NCBI RefSeq assembly: GCF_013377015.1
Contig: NZ_JACABA010000003.1
Coordinates: 405,510 to 469,509 of the forward strand
DNA length: 64,000 bases
Reading direction: 5' to 3'
Origin: Rhodopseudomonas sp.
Lineage (GTDB): Bacteria; Pseudomonadota; Alphaproteobacteria; Rhizobiales; Xanthobacteraceae
Of this stretch, positions 1 to 8,123 are shown one piece after another; position 1 is the first letter of the stretch; every line of letters begins with the position of its first letter. The position numbers and the translations under genes were made by a program. The notes beneath the pieces were generated by a model, which did no database searches, had not been told where the DNA came from, and saw only the letters and a program-made list of their open reading frames with translations.

Positions 1-745
1 CGCCGCCCTTGGTGAGATCGCGCACCTGCTGCACGACGTCACCATTGGCGGGATCGACGATATCGGTGGCGCCGAGCTTGGTGGCGAGCTGCAATTTCGC
101 CGGGTTGGTATCGATGGCGATGATACGGCCAGCGCCGGCGATCTCGGCGCCGTTGATCGACGCCATGCCGACGCCGCCGCAGCCGATCACCGCCACGGTT
201 TCGCCCGGCGCGACCTTGGCCGTATTCACCACCGCGCCGAAGCCGGTGATGACGCCGCAGCCGATCAACGCGGCGAGATCGAGCGGCATGTCGCGGCGGA
301 TTTTGACGATGGCGTTCTCGTGCACCAGCATCTGCTCGGCGAACGATGAAAGATTTAGGAATTGGTGGAGCTTCTCCGAGCGCGCCCAGCTCAGCCGATT
401 GGACACGCCGGGCAAGAGCTTCACCGTGGTGTCAGTGCACAACACCGGCCGCCCGGTCGAGCAATTGTCGCAGGTGCCGCAGAACACCGAGAGGCAAGTC
501 ACGACGTGATCGCCCGGCTGCACGTAAGTGACGTCGGAGCCGACCTGCTCGACCACGCCGGCCGATTCATGGCCGAGCACCGCCGGCAGCGGATGCGGAT
601 ACAGCCCCTCCATGAAATGCAGGTCGGAATGGCACAGCCCCGCCACCGTGGTGCGGATCAGCACCTCGCGAGGCCCAGGCTTCTGCACGCTGACATCCTC
701 GATCACGAGCGGCTTGTTGACTTCGTGGAGCACGGCGGCCTTCAT
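1..745 (-). CDS. Zinc-dependent alcohol dehydrogenase, 3' end cut by window edge
   Basis: Medium-chain, zinc-dependent alcohol dehydrogenase that oxidises an alcohol with NAD(P). The 248 visible residues begin at the ATG at 745 and run off the window, so the C-terminal third is missing. The N-terminus has the catalytic-domain signature GHESAGVVEQVG. It is followed by the four structural-zinc cysteines in CLSVFCGTCDNCSTGRPVLC, then a Rossmann glycine motif GCGGVG. The pattern is that of class III or S-glutathione-linked dehydrogenases and their relatives. The substrate cannot be told from the sequence. It lies on the same strand as the acyl-CoA dehydrogenase upstream with a gap of about 55 bases, so the two may be cotranscribed. 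Confidence 0.9.
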   Translation of the reverse strand, partial: MKAAVLHEVNKPLVIEDVSVQKPGPREVLIRTTVAGLCHSDLHFMEGLYPHPLPAVLGHESAGVVEQVGSDVTYVQPGDHVVTCLSVFCGTCDNCSTGRPVLCTDTTVKLLPGVSNRLSWARSEKLHQFLNLSSFAEQMLVHENAIVKIRRDMPLDLAALIGCGVITGFGAVVNTAKVAPGETVAVIGCGGVGMASINGAEIAGAGRIIAIDTNPAKLQLATKLGATDIVDPANGDVVQQVRDLTKGG

Positions 746-800
746 TGGCGGTTTCCCTTGTTGCGGTCTTCTTGATTGCTCTTTGATCGTTGCGCGGCGG

Positions 801-2591
801 TTAGGCCGCCGTCAATAACTCGGCGATTTCCTTCATGTTCGCGGGGCCATCACCGAGCAGATGTTCGGCGATAGCAAATTCAGTATTGCCATTGCTCAGC
901 GCAAACGGATCCGGCGCATTGAGCCGATGATCGACCACCAGCCGCGACAGCAGCACCCGGCGAGCATCGCCGCGCATCGCGTCGATCCGCGCGCCTTCCC
1001 AGGCCAACGTTACTGCGCTTGCAACGTGATACAGCGTGCTGGTGGCGCGGCGAGCGTCGGCTTCATGATCGGCGCGGCTGGCGACCTCGCGGGCGAAGCC
1101 GATGGCGCGATCAACCAGGCCGCGCAGCCGGTCGCGCCAGGCTTGCGGCACGCTGGCCGCGTCGTCGAGCCGCGCATGCAGATCGGCGGCCAGCGCCGAT
1201 TCCGCGCCGTGGCGGCCGACCGCGCGCTTCAGCGCGTCGATCGCGACGATATTGCCGGTGCCTTCCCAGATCGAGCCGAGATGCGCGTCGCGCAGCAGCC
1301 GCGCGGTGGCGAATTCCTCGACATAGCCGATGCCGCCGCGCATCTCCAAGGCGTCGCCGCAGACTTTGCGCGCATCGCGCGTGGCGCGAAACTTCAAGGT
1401 CGGAGTCAGAATCCGCAGCAAGGCTGCGGCGTCCTGGCTGCCGGCCTCGGCGCGATCGAGCGCATCGGCGGTGAGGAAGCTCATCGACAGCGCCTGTTCG
1501 GTCGCCAGCATGATCTTCATCAACTGCCGCCGCGCCAGCGGCAGATCGACGATGCGACTTCCGAACACCACGCGACCACGCGCCACCGCCATCGCATCGT
1601 GATGCGCGCGTCGCATCAAAGCGGTCGACTTGACGCCATTCGACAGCCGCGACGAATTCACCATCTCGGCCATCTGCGCGAAGCCGCGGTCGAGTCGGCC
1701 GACCGAAAAGGCGATCGCGCCTTCCAGCTTGATTTCACCCGACGCCATCGAGCGGGTGCCGAGCTTGTCCTTCAGCCGCACGATCCGATAGTGATTGGGC
1801 GAGCCGTCATCGAGATGGCGCGGCATCAGGAACAGTCCGACGCCCCTGGTGCCGGGGCCGGCGCCCACCGGGCGCGCCAGCAGCATCACGATTTCGGCGT
1901 CGGCGTTGGAGCAGAACCATTTCTCGCCGCTCAGCCGCCAGTTATCACCCTCCTGCACCGCCGTGGTGGCGAGCGTGCCGACGTCGGAGCCGCCCTCCTT
2001 CTCGGTCATGAACTGGCCGCCCTGGGTCAGCCTGGTGATATCCGTCTGCGTCAGACCATCGAGATATCTTTCTTTGAGCGCGGCATCGCCGTAGGTCGAC
2101 AGCAGCTTGGCGGCGCCATCGGTGACGTTGATCGGGCAACCCATGCCGAACTCGGCCTGGTTGAACAGAAACGTGAAGGCATGCTTCGCCACTACCGGAT
2201 AGGTGTCGGGCCAGCCCATGATGCCCTTGCGATGCGACAGCGCGTGGATGCCGAATTCGCCGAACGCGGCGCGCTCCAGCTCGCGATAGGCCGGGTGATA
2301 TTCGACATATTGCGCATCGCGACCGAAGCGGTCGCGGTGATGCAGCACCGGAACGTTACGGTCGGCGAGCCTTGCAGCCTCGTCGAGCGGGCCACCGCAC
2401 AGGCTGCCTAGCCGGTCGAGATGCGGCTCGATGTGGCGGACCAGCGCGGCGGGCAGATGGATCCTCAATAGATCAGTCAGCGCCGGATCGGCGCGGTAGA
2501 AATTCATTCCGGAAGTGTCGGGCGCGATCAGATTGGCGCCGCCTTGAATATCCGACGACGGCGCCGGATCGCGTGTGTTTCCTGCCAACAT
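801..2591 (-). CDS. AidB-type acyl-CoA dehydrogenase
   Basis: FAD-dependent acyl-CoA dehydrogenase of about 596 residues, longer than the usual 380. This length matches the AidB/isovaleryl-CoA-dehydrogenase-like subgroup. Visible motifs are the flavin-binding segment FMTEKEGGSDVGTLAT, the substrate-loop region KWFCSNADAE, and the C-terminal MRGGIGYVEEFATARLLRDA followed by SIWEGTGNI. A C-terminal helical extension of about 120 residues follows. I place the start at the ATG at 2591. The open frame reaches a TTG six bases earlier, but the ATG has an AAGAG element upstream. The gene is divergent from a GST gene. The role in fatty or branched acyl-CoA oxidation, or in alkylation response, is inferred from the family. 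Confidence 0.9.
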   Translation of the reverse strand: MLAGNTRDPAPSSDIQGGANLIAPDTSGMNFYRADPALTDLLRIHLPAALVRHIEPHLDRLGSLCGGPLDEAARLADRNVPVLHHRDRFGRDAQYVEYHPAYRELERAAFGEFGIHALSHRKGIMGWPDTYPVVAKHAFTFLFNQAEFGMGCPINVTDGAAKLLSTYGDAALKERYLDGLTQTDITRLTQGGQFMTEKEGGSDVGTLATTAVQEGDNWRLSGEKWFCSNADAEIVMLLARPVGAGPGTRGVGLFLMPRHLDDGSPNHYRIVRLKDKLGTRSMASGEIKLEGAIAFSVGRLDRGFAQMAEMVNSSRLSNGVKSTALMRRAHHDAMAVARGRVVFGSRIVDLPLARRQLMKIMLATEQALSMSFLTADALDRAEAGSQDAAALLRILTPTLKFRATRDARKVCGDALEMRGGIGYVEEFATARLLRDAHLGSIWEGTGNIVAIDALKRAVGRHGAESALAADLHARLDDAASVPQAWRDRLRGLVDRAIGFAREVASRADHEADARRATSTLYHVASAVTLAWEGARIDAMRGDARRVLLSRLVVDHRLNAPDPFALSNGNTEFAIAEHLLGDGPANMKEIAELLTAA

Positions 2592-2627
2592 TTGCAACTC
2601 TTATTTGTTCTGTTCGGATGCTATAAG

Positions 2628-2640
2628 TCTGTCCGACAGA
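2628..2640. promoter_or_regulatory. Perfect palindrome between divergent acyl-CoA dehydrogenase and GST genes
   Basis: TCTGTC-C-GACAGA is a perfect 6-1-6 inverted repeat. It lies 37 bases upstream of the acyl-CoA dehydrogenase ATG and 44 bases upstream of the GST start. A TATAAG element partly overlaps its left edge. The size and position fit an operator for a TetR-like or similar dimeric regulator, but no such regulator gene is adjacent. The function is inferred. Confidence 0.45.
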
Positions 2641-2684
2641 GTGAGCCACAAAGCCACCCATAAATGCAATCGGAGGATAATCTA

Positions 2685-3683
2685 TTGACCGAAGTCTATC
2701 GTATTTTTGGCGCTGAAATGTCGCCTTACTCGGTCAAGGTGCGGTCGTATTTTCGCTACAAGGGAATTCCGCATCAATGGGTGCTGCGCAACGCCGCCAG
2801 CCAGGCCGAATTCGAGCAGCACGCCAAAATGCCGATCATCCCGCTGGTCATTTCACCTGACGGAATTGGCATTCAGGATTCCACGCCGATCATCGATGCC
2901 ATCGAGAAGCTGCATCCCGAGCCTTCGATCCATCCCGCCGATCCGGTCACCGGATTCATCTCGGCATTGCTCGAGGAATTCGGCGACGAATGGGGCAACA
3001 AGTGGATGTTCCATTTTCGCTGGGCCCGCGATGTCGACCAGATCAGTTCGGCCGGACGGATCGCGCGGATGCGCGCGCCTACCGCGGGCGAGCCCGAGCA
3101 CGCCGCCGGCACTGAGCAGGTCCGCGCGCGGATGACCGATCGGGTCTGGTTCGTCGGCTCCAACGCGATGACCGCGCCGCAGATCGAGGCCGGTTTCCTC
3201 GACATCATGAGGCTGCTGAACGATCATCTGGCGACGCGGCCCTATCTGTTCGGCGGCCGCCCGGCGTTCGGCAACTTCGGGCTGTGGGGGCAGATCTATG
3301 AAATGTGGACCGATCCCACCGCGGGCGCGCTGATCGGCGGCAACGCGCCGCATCTGCTCGACTGGGTGCACCGGATGCTGTGGCCGCGCGCCGAGGGCGA
3401 ATTCGAATCCTGGGCGACGCTGGCGCCGACCCTGATGCCGATCTTGACCAATCATGTCGGCCGACAATTCATGCCGTGGACGCTGGCCAATGAGAAGGCT
3501 TTGACCGACAAGCAGGAGGAATTCAGCGTCACTCTTGGCGACCAGGTCTGGACCCAGAAGCCGCAGAAATATCACGCGCGCTCGCTGGCCGCGTTGCGCG
3601 CGCGCTATGCTGCCGTGCCCGACAAAACCGCGCTCGATCCGGTGCTGGAAGCGGCTGGATGCCTCGCCGGATTGCGCGGCTGA
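2685..3683 (+). CDS. Glutathione S-transferase family protein
   Basis: Soluble protein of about 332 residues with an N-terminal thioredoxin fold (EVYRIFGAEMSPYSVKVRSY) and a long helical C-terminal domain. It is longer than classical GSTs of about 210 residues and resembles the extended GST family of rhizobia. The start is decided by the ribosome binding site: GGAGG at 2672-2676 sits eight bases before the TTG at 2685. The ATG at 2664 lies upstream of that site and has none of its own. It is followed after 28 bases by an SDR gene on the same strand, so an operon is likely. The substrate is unknown. A detoxification or glutathione-conjugation role is inferred from the fold only. Confidence 0.82.
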   Translation: MTEVYRIFGAEMSPYSVKVRSYFRYKGIPHQWVLRNAASQAEFEQHAKMPIIPLVISPDGIGIQDSTPIIDAIEKLHPEPSIHPADPVTGFISALLEEFGDEWGNKWMFHFRWARDVDQISSAGRIARMRAPTAGEPEHAAGTEQVRARMTDRVWFVGSNAMTAPQIEAGFLDIMRLLNDHLATRPYLFGGRPAFGNFGLWGQIYEMWTDPTAGALIGGNAPHLLDWVHRMLWPRAEGEFESWATLAPTLMPILTNHVGRQFMPWTLANEKALTDKQEEFSVTLGDQVWTQKPQKYHARSLAALRARYAAVPDKTALDPVLEAAGCLAGLRG

Positions 3684-3711
3684 CGGGTGAAACCGTGAAA
3701 GGAAATCGTCG

Positions 3712-4422
3712 ATGCAGATTCCGAAATACAAGACGGCGCTGATCGTCGGCGCTGGCGACGGCCTCAGCGCGTCGCTGGCGCGGCTGTTCGCCCGCGAGGG
3801 CCTCAAGGTCGCGCTCGCCGCCCGCGACATCAACAAGCTCGGCGCGATCTGCACCGACGCCGGCGCCAAGGCCCACGCCTGCGACGCCACCGATCCGGAG
3901 GCCGTGGAGCGGCTGTTCGGACTGGTCGAACGCGAGTTCGGCGCGCCGGACGTCGTGGTCTACAACGCCAGCGGCCGCGCCCGCGGCGCCTTTGTCGATC
4001 TGGTGGCGGCGGATGTCGCGCAGGCGATCGCGGTCAGCGGCTTCGGTGGCTTTCTGGTGGCGCAGCAGGCGGCGCGCCGGATGCTGCCGCAGGCGCATGG
4101 CGCGATCCTGTTCACCGGAGCGTCGGCCAGCGTCAAGGGCTATGCGCAATCGGCGCCGTTCGCGATGGGCAAATTCGCGCTGCGCGGCCTGGCGCAATCG
4201 ATGGCGCGCGAATTGTCGCCGCAGGGCATCCATGTCGCGCATTTCGTGATCGACGGCGGCATCCGCAGCACCACGCGGCCGGAGCGGATGGAGCCCCCCG
4301 AAAAGCCGGATTCGATGCTCGATCCCGATGCGATCGCGCTGAGCTACTGGAACGTGCTGCAGCAACCGCGCAGCGCCTGGAGCTGGGAGCTTGAGCTGCG
4401 GCCCTGGGTCGAGAAGTTCTAG
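3712..4422 (+). CDS. Short-chain dehydrogenase/reductase with Phe in place of the catalytic Tyr
   Basis: SDR of 236 residues with a Rossmann nucleotide-binding start (TALIVGAGDGLSAS, residues 8-21) and an NNAG-equivalent YNAS at 84-87. Ser138 sits where the catalytic serine should be. The usual YxxxK is FAMGK at 150-154, so the general acid/base tyrosine is replaced by phenylalanine while the lysine is kept. The third glycine of the cofactor motif is also serine. The codon at that point reads TTC clearly. The following GLAQSMARELSPQGIHVAH is conserved SDR sequence, so this is not a frameshift effect. It has the site AGGAAATCGTCG before its ATG and follows the GST gene. It may be a divergent subfamily that binds cofactor but uses other chemistry. 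Confidence 0.85.
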   Translation: MQIPKYKTALIVGAGDGLSASLARLFAREGLKVALAARDINKLGAICTDAGAKAHACDATDPEAVERLFGLVEREFGAPDVVVYNASGRARGAFVDLVAADVAQAIAVSGFGGFLVAQQAARRMLPQAHGAILFTGASASVKGYAQSAPFAMGKFALRGLAQSMARELSPQGIHVAHFVIDGGIRSTTRPERMEPPEKPDSMLDPDAIALSYWNVLQQPRSAWSWELELRPWVEKF

Positions 4423-4429
4423 CTGCCGG

Positions 4430-5047
4430 TCACCGCAGCGTGGACGGGCTCGGCATCGCGGTCGCTGCGAGCCGCCAGCTCACGCAGGGAATTTCCTTCG
4501 GCGCATACAGGATCGGCTTTTCCAGGCGCACTTGCCGCCAGTCGCCGGGCGTGTGGCTAAAGGAAAAACCCAGCTTGCGCGCCAGGCCCAGCATCGCACC
4601 GTTGGAGCGCAGCGTATCACCGAACAGCCGGCAGGCGCCGAACGCCGCGGCCCGGCATTCCAGATTGGACAACAACGCCGCGCCGATGCCGTTGCCGTGC
4701 CAGCGATCGTCGACCGAAACGCCGAATTCCAGACTCGCCGATTCCGCTTGGTAAGCGTAGCGGGCCTCGCCGACGATCGCGTCGTCATCCCCGACCGTCA
4801 CGGTGGCGAGCACCGAGTAGCTGCCACCCTCGCCGGCGCGGACGAATTTATCCAGCTGGGTCTGCGGCAGTTCGGGAGCCGCGCCCATCAGGCGATTGTA
4901 GCGCGAGCTGCTCGACAGCGACCGGAAATAGTCCTGCAGCGCGTCGGCGTCTCCAGGTTCGGCGAACCGTAGCGACAGCGCCGCTCCGGTCCGCAACCGC
5001 ACCACGTCGGTGTATTGCCCAAGGTTGGCGAGATTCAACGCGAACAC
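4430..5047 (-). CDS. GNAT-family N-acetyltransferase
   Basis: Acetyl-CoA-dependent acyltransferase of 205 residues. The acetyl-CoA binding motif A is visible as the stretch DDRWHGNGIGAALLSNL, followed by the beta-5/alpha-4 region SNGAMLGLARKLGF. I choose the GTG at 5047 because GGGAG lies six bases upstream. The longer open frame to 5224 has low-complexity Arg/Ala sequence and would overlap the DUF1127 gene. It is convergent with the SDR gene, with only seven bases between their stops. The acceptor substrate is unknown. Confidence 0.83.
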   Translation of the reverse strand: MFALNLANLGQYTDVVRLRTGAALSLRFAEPGDADALQDYFRSLSSSSRYNRLMGAAPELPQTQLDKFVRAGEGGSYSVLATVTVGDDDAIVGEARYAYQAESASLEFGVSVDDRWHGNGIGAALLSNLECRAAAFGACRLFGDTLRSNGAMLGLARKLGFSFSHTPGDWRQVRLEKPILYAPKEIPCVSWRLAATAMPSPSTLR

Positions 5048-5100
5048 CGAACGCTCCCGTGATTCCGATTGTCGTGACTGGTGCCAGGCACCGCACGCGA

Positions 5101-5304
5101 TCAGGCGCGCCAGAACGGCTTCTCGATTTCGTAAACCATCTCGCTCCAGGACAGTCCGACGTCGTGCAGGTCGCGCTCGGTGAAACGGGCCAATTCCTGC
5201 CGCTGCCGCTGCCGATCGCGCCAAGTGTGAAGCACCGCGCGGAAGCGGCCGAGGAAGCTGAGGTCATGATAATTTATCATCGAGTGGTCTGAGCATATGG
5301 ACAT
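5101..5304 (-). CDS. DUF1127 small arginine-rich protein
   Basis: Protein of 67 residues ending in the DUF1127 (YjiS-like) motif RQELARFTERDLHDVGLSWS. The arginine-rich stretch WRDRQRQRQ precedes it. In other alphaproteobacteria, small DUF1127 proteins have been linked to RNA binding and to phosphate or carbon metabolism. That link is family knowledge, not shown here. GGAG sits six bases before the ATG at 5304. The gene is divergent from the LysR gene across about 130 bases that carry a perfect inverted repeat. Confidence 0.85.
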   Translation of the reverse strand: MSICSDHSMINYHDLSFLGRFRAVLHTWRDRQRQRQELARFTERDLHDVGLSWSEMVYEIEKPFWRA

Positions 5305-5341
5305 AATCGGCTCCAGAAACTAATTTCTGATAGCAAATATC

Positions 5342-5362
5342 GTCGCAATATTGCATTGCGAC
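5342..5362. promoter_or_regulatory. Perfect 8-5-8 inverted repeat in the DUF1127/LysR intergenic region
   Basis: GTCGCAAT, a five-base spacer ATTGC, then ATTGCGAC. It lies 38 bases before the DUF1127 start and 76 bases before the LysR start. Its arrangement fits a LysR-type binding site controlling one or both divergent genes. The assignment is inferred from position and symmetry. Confidence 0.55.
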
Positions 5363-5437
5363 AAACGACACTTTGTCCCGTTTGATATGAAATTATCTCA
5401 TGCAAAATGATCTCTTGAAGATCGGGCCGTCGCCGAC

Positions 5438-6340
5438 ATGACCGCGCGGCTTCCGTCGCTCAATGGCTTGCGCGCGTTCGAGGCGGCTGCGCGGCATCTG
5501 TCGTTCACCAAGGCCGCAGCCGAACTGAACGTCACCCAAACCGCGATCAGCCATCAGATCAAGCGGCTGGAGGACGAACTCGGAGTCCGGTTGTTCGTCC
5601 GGCAGAATCGCGCGCTGGCGCTGACACCGCAGGCGCGCGACTACCTGCCGGGCATCCGCGCCGCATTCAACGATCTGCGGCTGGCCACCGACCGGTTGCT
5701 GCGCAAGGGCGACGATAACGTGCTCACCGTCAGCACGCTGGCCTCGCTGGCGGCGAAGTGGCTGATGCCGCGACTGTCCGCGTTCCAGGAGGCGCATCCT
5801 GGCATTGATGTACGCATCACCACTTCGCGGGCATTGGTCGATTTCAAGAGCGGCGACGTCGACGCCGCGATCCGCTATGGCCGCGGCCAATGGCCGGGCC
5901 TGCGTGCCGACTGGCTGATGGCCGATCAGCTGTTTCCGGTGTGCAGCCCGGCGCTGCTCAAGGGTGGAAAGCCGCTGAAATGTCCGCAGGACCTGGCTGA
6001 ACACACCTTGCTTCATACCAGCGGCGGCTACGACGACGACTGGCGGCTGTGGCTGACCGCGGCGGGGCAGCCGCCCACGGTGTCGAAGCTCCCGGGGCTG
6101 TCGTTCGATCTGATCTTCATGACCGTGCAGGCGGCGATCGATGGGCTCGGCGTCGCGATGGGCCGCACCTCCTATGTGGAGAGCGACATCGCCAAGGGCC
6201 GGCTGGTGGTGCCGTTCAAAATCAAGTTGCCGGATGAATGGGGATTCTATCTGGTGTCGCCCAAGGCGAACGCGGATTCGCCGAAACTGTCGGCGTTCCG
6301 ACAATGGCTGACGGCCTCGATCTCAAGCAGCAACGGCTAA
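5438..6340 (+). CDS. LysR-family transcriptional regulator, GcvA-like
   Basis: LysR regulator of 300 residues. The N-terminal winged helix-turn-helix contains LSFTKAAAELNVTQTAISHQ and ends at RLEDELGVRLFVR. The effector-binding domain follows (MPRLSAFQEAHPGIDVRI). The start LPSLNGLRAFEAAARHLSF is typical of the GcvA subgroup. The gene is divergent from DUF1127 and is followed after 14 bases by a CinA-type gene, so the two are probably cotranscribed. The likely target is the shared promoter with the 8-5-8 inverted repeat. The effector is unknown. Confidence 0.92.
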   Translation: MTARLPSLNGLRAFEAAARHLSFTKAAAELNVTQTAISHQIKRLEDELGVRLFVRQNRALALTPQARDYLPGIRAAFNDLRLATDRLLRKGDDNVLTVSTLASLAAKWLMPRLSAFQEAHPGIDVRITTSRALVDFKSGDVDAAIRYGRGQWPGLRADWLMADQLFPVCSPALLKGGKPLKCPQDLAEHTLLHTSGGYDDDWRLWLTAAGQPPTVSKLPGLSFDLIFMTVQAAIDGLGVAMGRTSYVESDIAKGRLVVPFKIKLPDEWGFYLVSPKANADSPKLSAFRQWLTASISSSNG

Positions 6341-6354
6341 CAGGGAGACCTCCG

Positions 6355-6843
6355 ATGATGCAGGAACTGGTGCCGCTGGCCGAAAAAGTGGCCATCAAGC
6401 TGATCGCGCAACGCCAAACCATCGCGGTCGCGGAATCCTCGACCGGCGGGCTGATCTCGGCCGCGCTGCTTGCCGTGCCCGGCGCCTCAGCGTATTTTCT
6501 CGGCTCCGCGGTGGTCTATACCCGTGAGGCGCGCCGAATCCTGATGGATATTCCCGACCCGGACATGAAAGGACTGCGCTCGGCATCCGAGCCCTACGCG
6601 CAATTGTTGGCCAGCCAGATCCGCACCCGGTTTGCCTGCGACTGGGGCCTGTCGGAAACCGGCGCCACCGGGCCGACCGGCAACCGTTACGGCGATGCCG
6701 CCGGCCACAGTTGCATCGCGATCGCGGGGCCGACGCAGGCGGCGATGACGCTGGAAACCGGCAGCGCCGACCGGCTAGACAATATGCGCGCATTCGCCAG
6801 CACCGCTCTGACCTTCCTGTTGCATCATCTGTCGCAGCGATGA
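6355..6843 (+). CDS. CinA C-terminal-domain protein (nicotinamide-nucleotide amidohydrolase family)
   Basis: Stand-alone CinA C-terminal domain of 162 residues. The family deamidates nicotinamide mononucleotide to nicotinate mononucleotide (PncC activity) and so recycles pyridine nucleotides. The hallmark AVAESSTGGLISAALLAVPG lies at about residues 24-43, followed by GSAVVY and GATGPTGNRYG. The start is the ATG at 6355 with GGGAG seven bases upstream. The longer open frame to 6238 overlaps the LysR gene. It lacks the N-terminal molybdopterin-binding-like domain of full CinA. Confidence 0.88.
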   Translation: MMQELVPLAEKVAIKLIAQRQTIAVAESSTGGLISAALLAVPGASAYFLGSAVVYTREARRILMDIPDPDMKGLRSASEPYAQLLASQIRTRFACDWGLSETGATGPTGNRYGDAAGHSCIAIAGPTQAAMTLETGSADRLDNMRAFASTALTFLLHHLSQR

Positions 6844-6852
6844 AGCCAACGC

Positions 6853-7230
6853 TCAGGTCAGATGGCGAACCAAGGTGAGGCCGCCGAACAGCCCGGCGAT
6901 CGACAGCACCACCGAGCCCAGCACATAGAGCGCCGCCAGCCCCACTTCGCCGCGCTCATAGAGCAGCGCGGCATCAAGAGAGAACGCCGAGAAGGTGGTG
7001 TAGCCGCCGAGAATGCCGGTCATCAGGAACAGCCGGAACGGCTGCGACGCCTCGCCCTTGAATGCAAGATAGCCGGCGATCAGGCCCATCACGATCGAAC
7101 CCGTGATGTTGATCAGGAAGGTGTGGTACGGAAACGCGGTGCCGAGCGTGCGCGCGCTGAGGATATTGACGAAATGGCGCAGCATCGCACCGAGGCCGCC
7201 GCCGAAAAACACCAGAAGATAGCTCTGCAC
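6853..7230 (-). CDS. crcB: Fluoride ion exporter CrcB/Fluc
   Basis: Integral membrane protein of 125 residues with four predicted helices. It functions as a dimeric fluoride channel that lowers cytoplasmic fluoride. Diagnostic motifs are GGGLGAMLRH near the N-terminus, the central NITGS, and GILGGYTTFSAFSLD in the third helix. The start codon is GTG at 7230, with GGAG six bases upstream. It is convergent with the CinA-type gene, with nine bases between stops. I looked for a crcB-motif fluoride riboswitch in the leader and could not fit one. Confidence 0.93.
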   Translation of the reverse strand: MQSYLLVFFGGGLGAMLRHFVNILSARTLGTAFPYHTFLINITGSIVMGLIAGYLAFKGEASQPFRLFLMTGILGGYTTFSAFSLDAALLYERGEVGLAALYVLGSVVLSIAGLFGGLTLVRHLT

Positions 7231-7330
7231 CCTGTTCTCCGGATCGGCGGGATCGCGCAGGCGATCCGCTGACAGACGACATCTTCAATGGGTTTTGCCG
7301 CAAGCCATCGTTGACTGCAAGATCGATTGC

Positions 7331-7366
7331 GACAAGAAAAAGGGCGACCGCGCGATGCGGCCGCCC
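7331..7366 (-). terminator. Rho-independent terminator of the superoxide dismutase gene
   Basis: On the minus strand, 20 bases past the sodB stop, a GC-rich hairpin with arms of about ten bases (GGGCGGCCGC and GCGGTCGCCC, loop ATCGC) is followed directly by a run of five T and then CTT. This is a textbook intrinsic terminator. It separates sodB from the downstream crcB gene. Confidence 0.85.
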
Positions 7367-7386
7367 CTCGAAATTGGCAATGGCGA

Positions 7387-7983
7387 TCAGAGCTTGGAGA
7401 ACAGCTCGTCGACATACTCCCAGTTCACCAGATGATCGACAAACGCCTTGAGATAATCCGGGCGGCGGTTGCGATAATCGATATAATAGGAATGCTCCCA
7501 GACGTCGACGCCGAGGATCGGCGTGGCGCCGTGCACCAGCGGATTCTCGCCGTTCGGCGTCTTTGAGATTTCGAGCTTGCCGTTCTTGACCGAAAGCCAG
7601 GCCCAGCCGGAGCCGAACTGGCCGACGCCGGCGGCGGCGAAATCGGTCTTGAACTTCTCCAGCCCGCCGAGATCCTCATCGATCTTCTTCGCCAGCCGGC
7701 CCGGCAGCTTGTCGCCGCCGCCATTGGGCTTCATCCATTTCCAGAAGTGCAGATGGTTGAAGTGCTGGCCGGCATTGTTGAACAGCGGGGCGTTCTTGCC
7801 GAACGAGCCCTTGACGATGTCCTCGAGGGATTTGCCCTCGAATTCGGTGCCCTTCAGCAGATTGTTGCCGTTGGTGACATAGGCCTGATGGTGCTTGTCG
7901 TGGTGATATTCCAGCGTTTCCTTCGACATATGGGGCGCGAGCGCGTCGTAGGCGTATGGCAAATCGGGAAGCGTGAAGGTCAT
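7387..7983 (-). CDS. sodB: Fe/Mn superoxide dismutase
   Basis: Superoxide dismutase of 198 residues converting superoxide to hydrogen peroxide and oxygen in the cytoplasm. The N-terminus FTLPDLPYAYDALAPHMS is standard for the family. Metal ligands are visible in HHDKHH, in the QHFNHLHFWKWM segment, and in the DVWEHSYYIDYRNRRPDYL signature. The start is the ATG at 7983; the longer open frame only adds sequence unrelated to the family. Whether iron or manganese is used cannot be read reliably, although the sequence resembles rhizobial iron-type enzymes. Transcription ends at the intrinsic terminator downstream. Confidence 0.96.
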   Translation of the reverse strand: MTFTLPDLPYAYDALAPHMSKETLEYHHDKHHQAYVTNGNNLLKGTEFEGKSLEDIVKGSFGKNAPLFNNAGQHFNHLHFWKWMKPNGGGDKLPGRLAKKIDEDLGGLEKFKTDFAAAGVGQFGSGWAWLSVKNGKLEISKTPNGENPLVHGATPILGVDVWEHSYYIDYRNRRPDYLKAFVDHLVNWEYVDELFSKL

Positions 7984-8123
7984 GAGTGTTTTCCGCAAAA
8001 ATGGGGGACGTCGCTTAACGAGAACCTTTATAGAAGGTTCCGTCCCGGTTCCCAATATCTATTGCATGTAGAAGTCATCAGCGGATTCCACAGATGCAAG
8101 CACGCCAGCGCCCGCGATGGCTT

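Noticed and set aside
861-2411. A 516-codon plus-strand frame opposite the acyl-CoA dehydrogenase
   Set aside because: The opposite strand carries all acyl-CoA dehydrogenase motifs. The plus-strand product is low-complexity and has no recognisable domain.
7231-7330. Possible fluoride riboswitch upstream of crcB
   Set aside because: The leader contains a GATGG and a later ATG, but I could not form the paired stems and pseudoknot of the crcB motif. A covariance-model search would decide.
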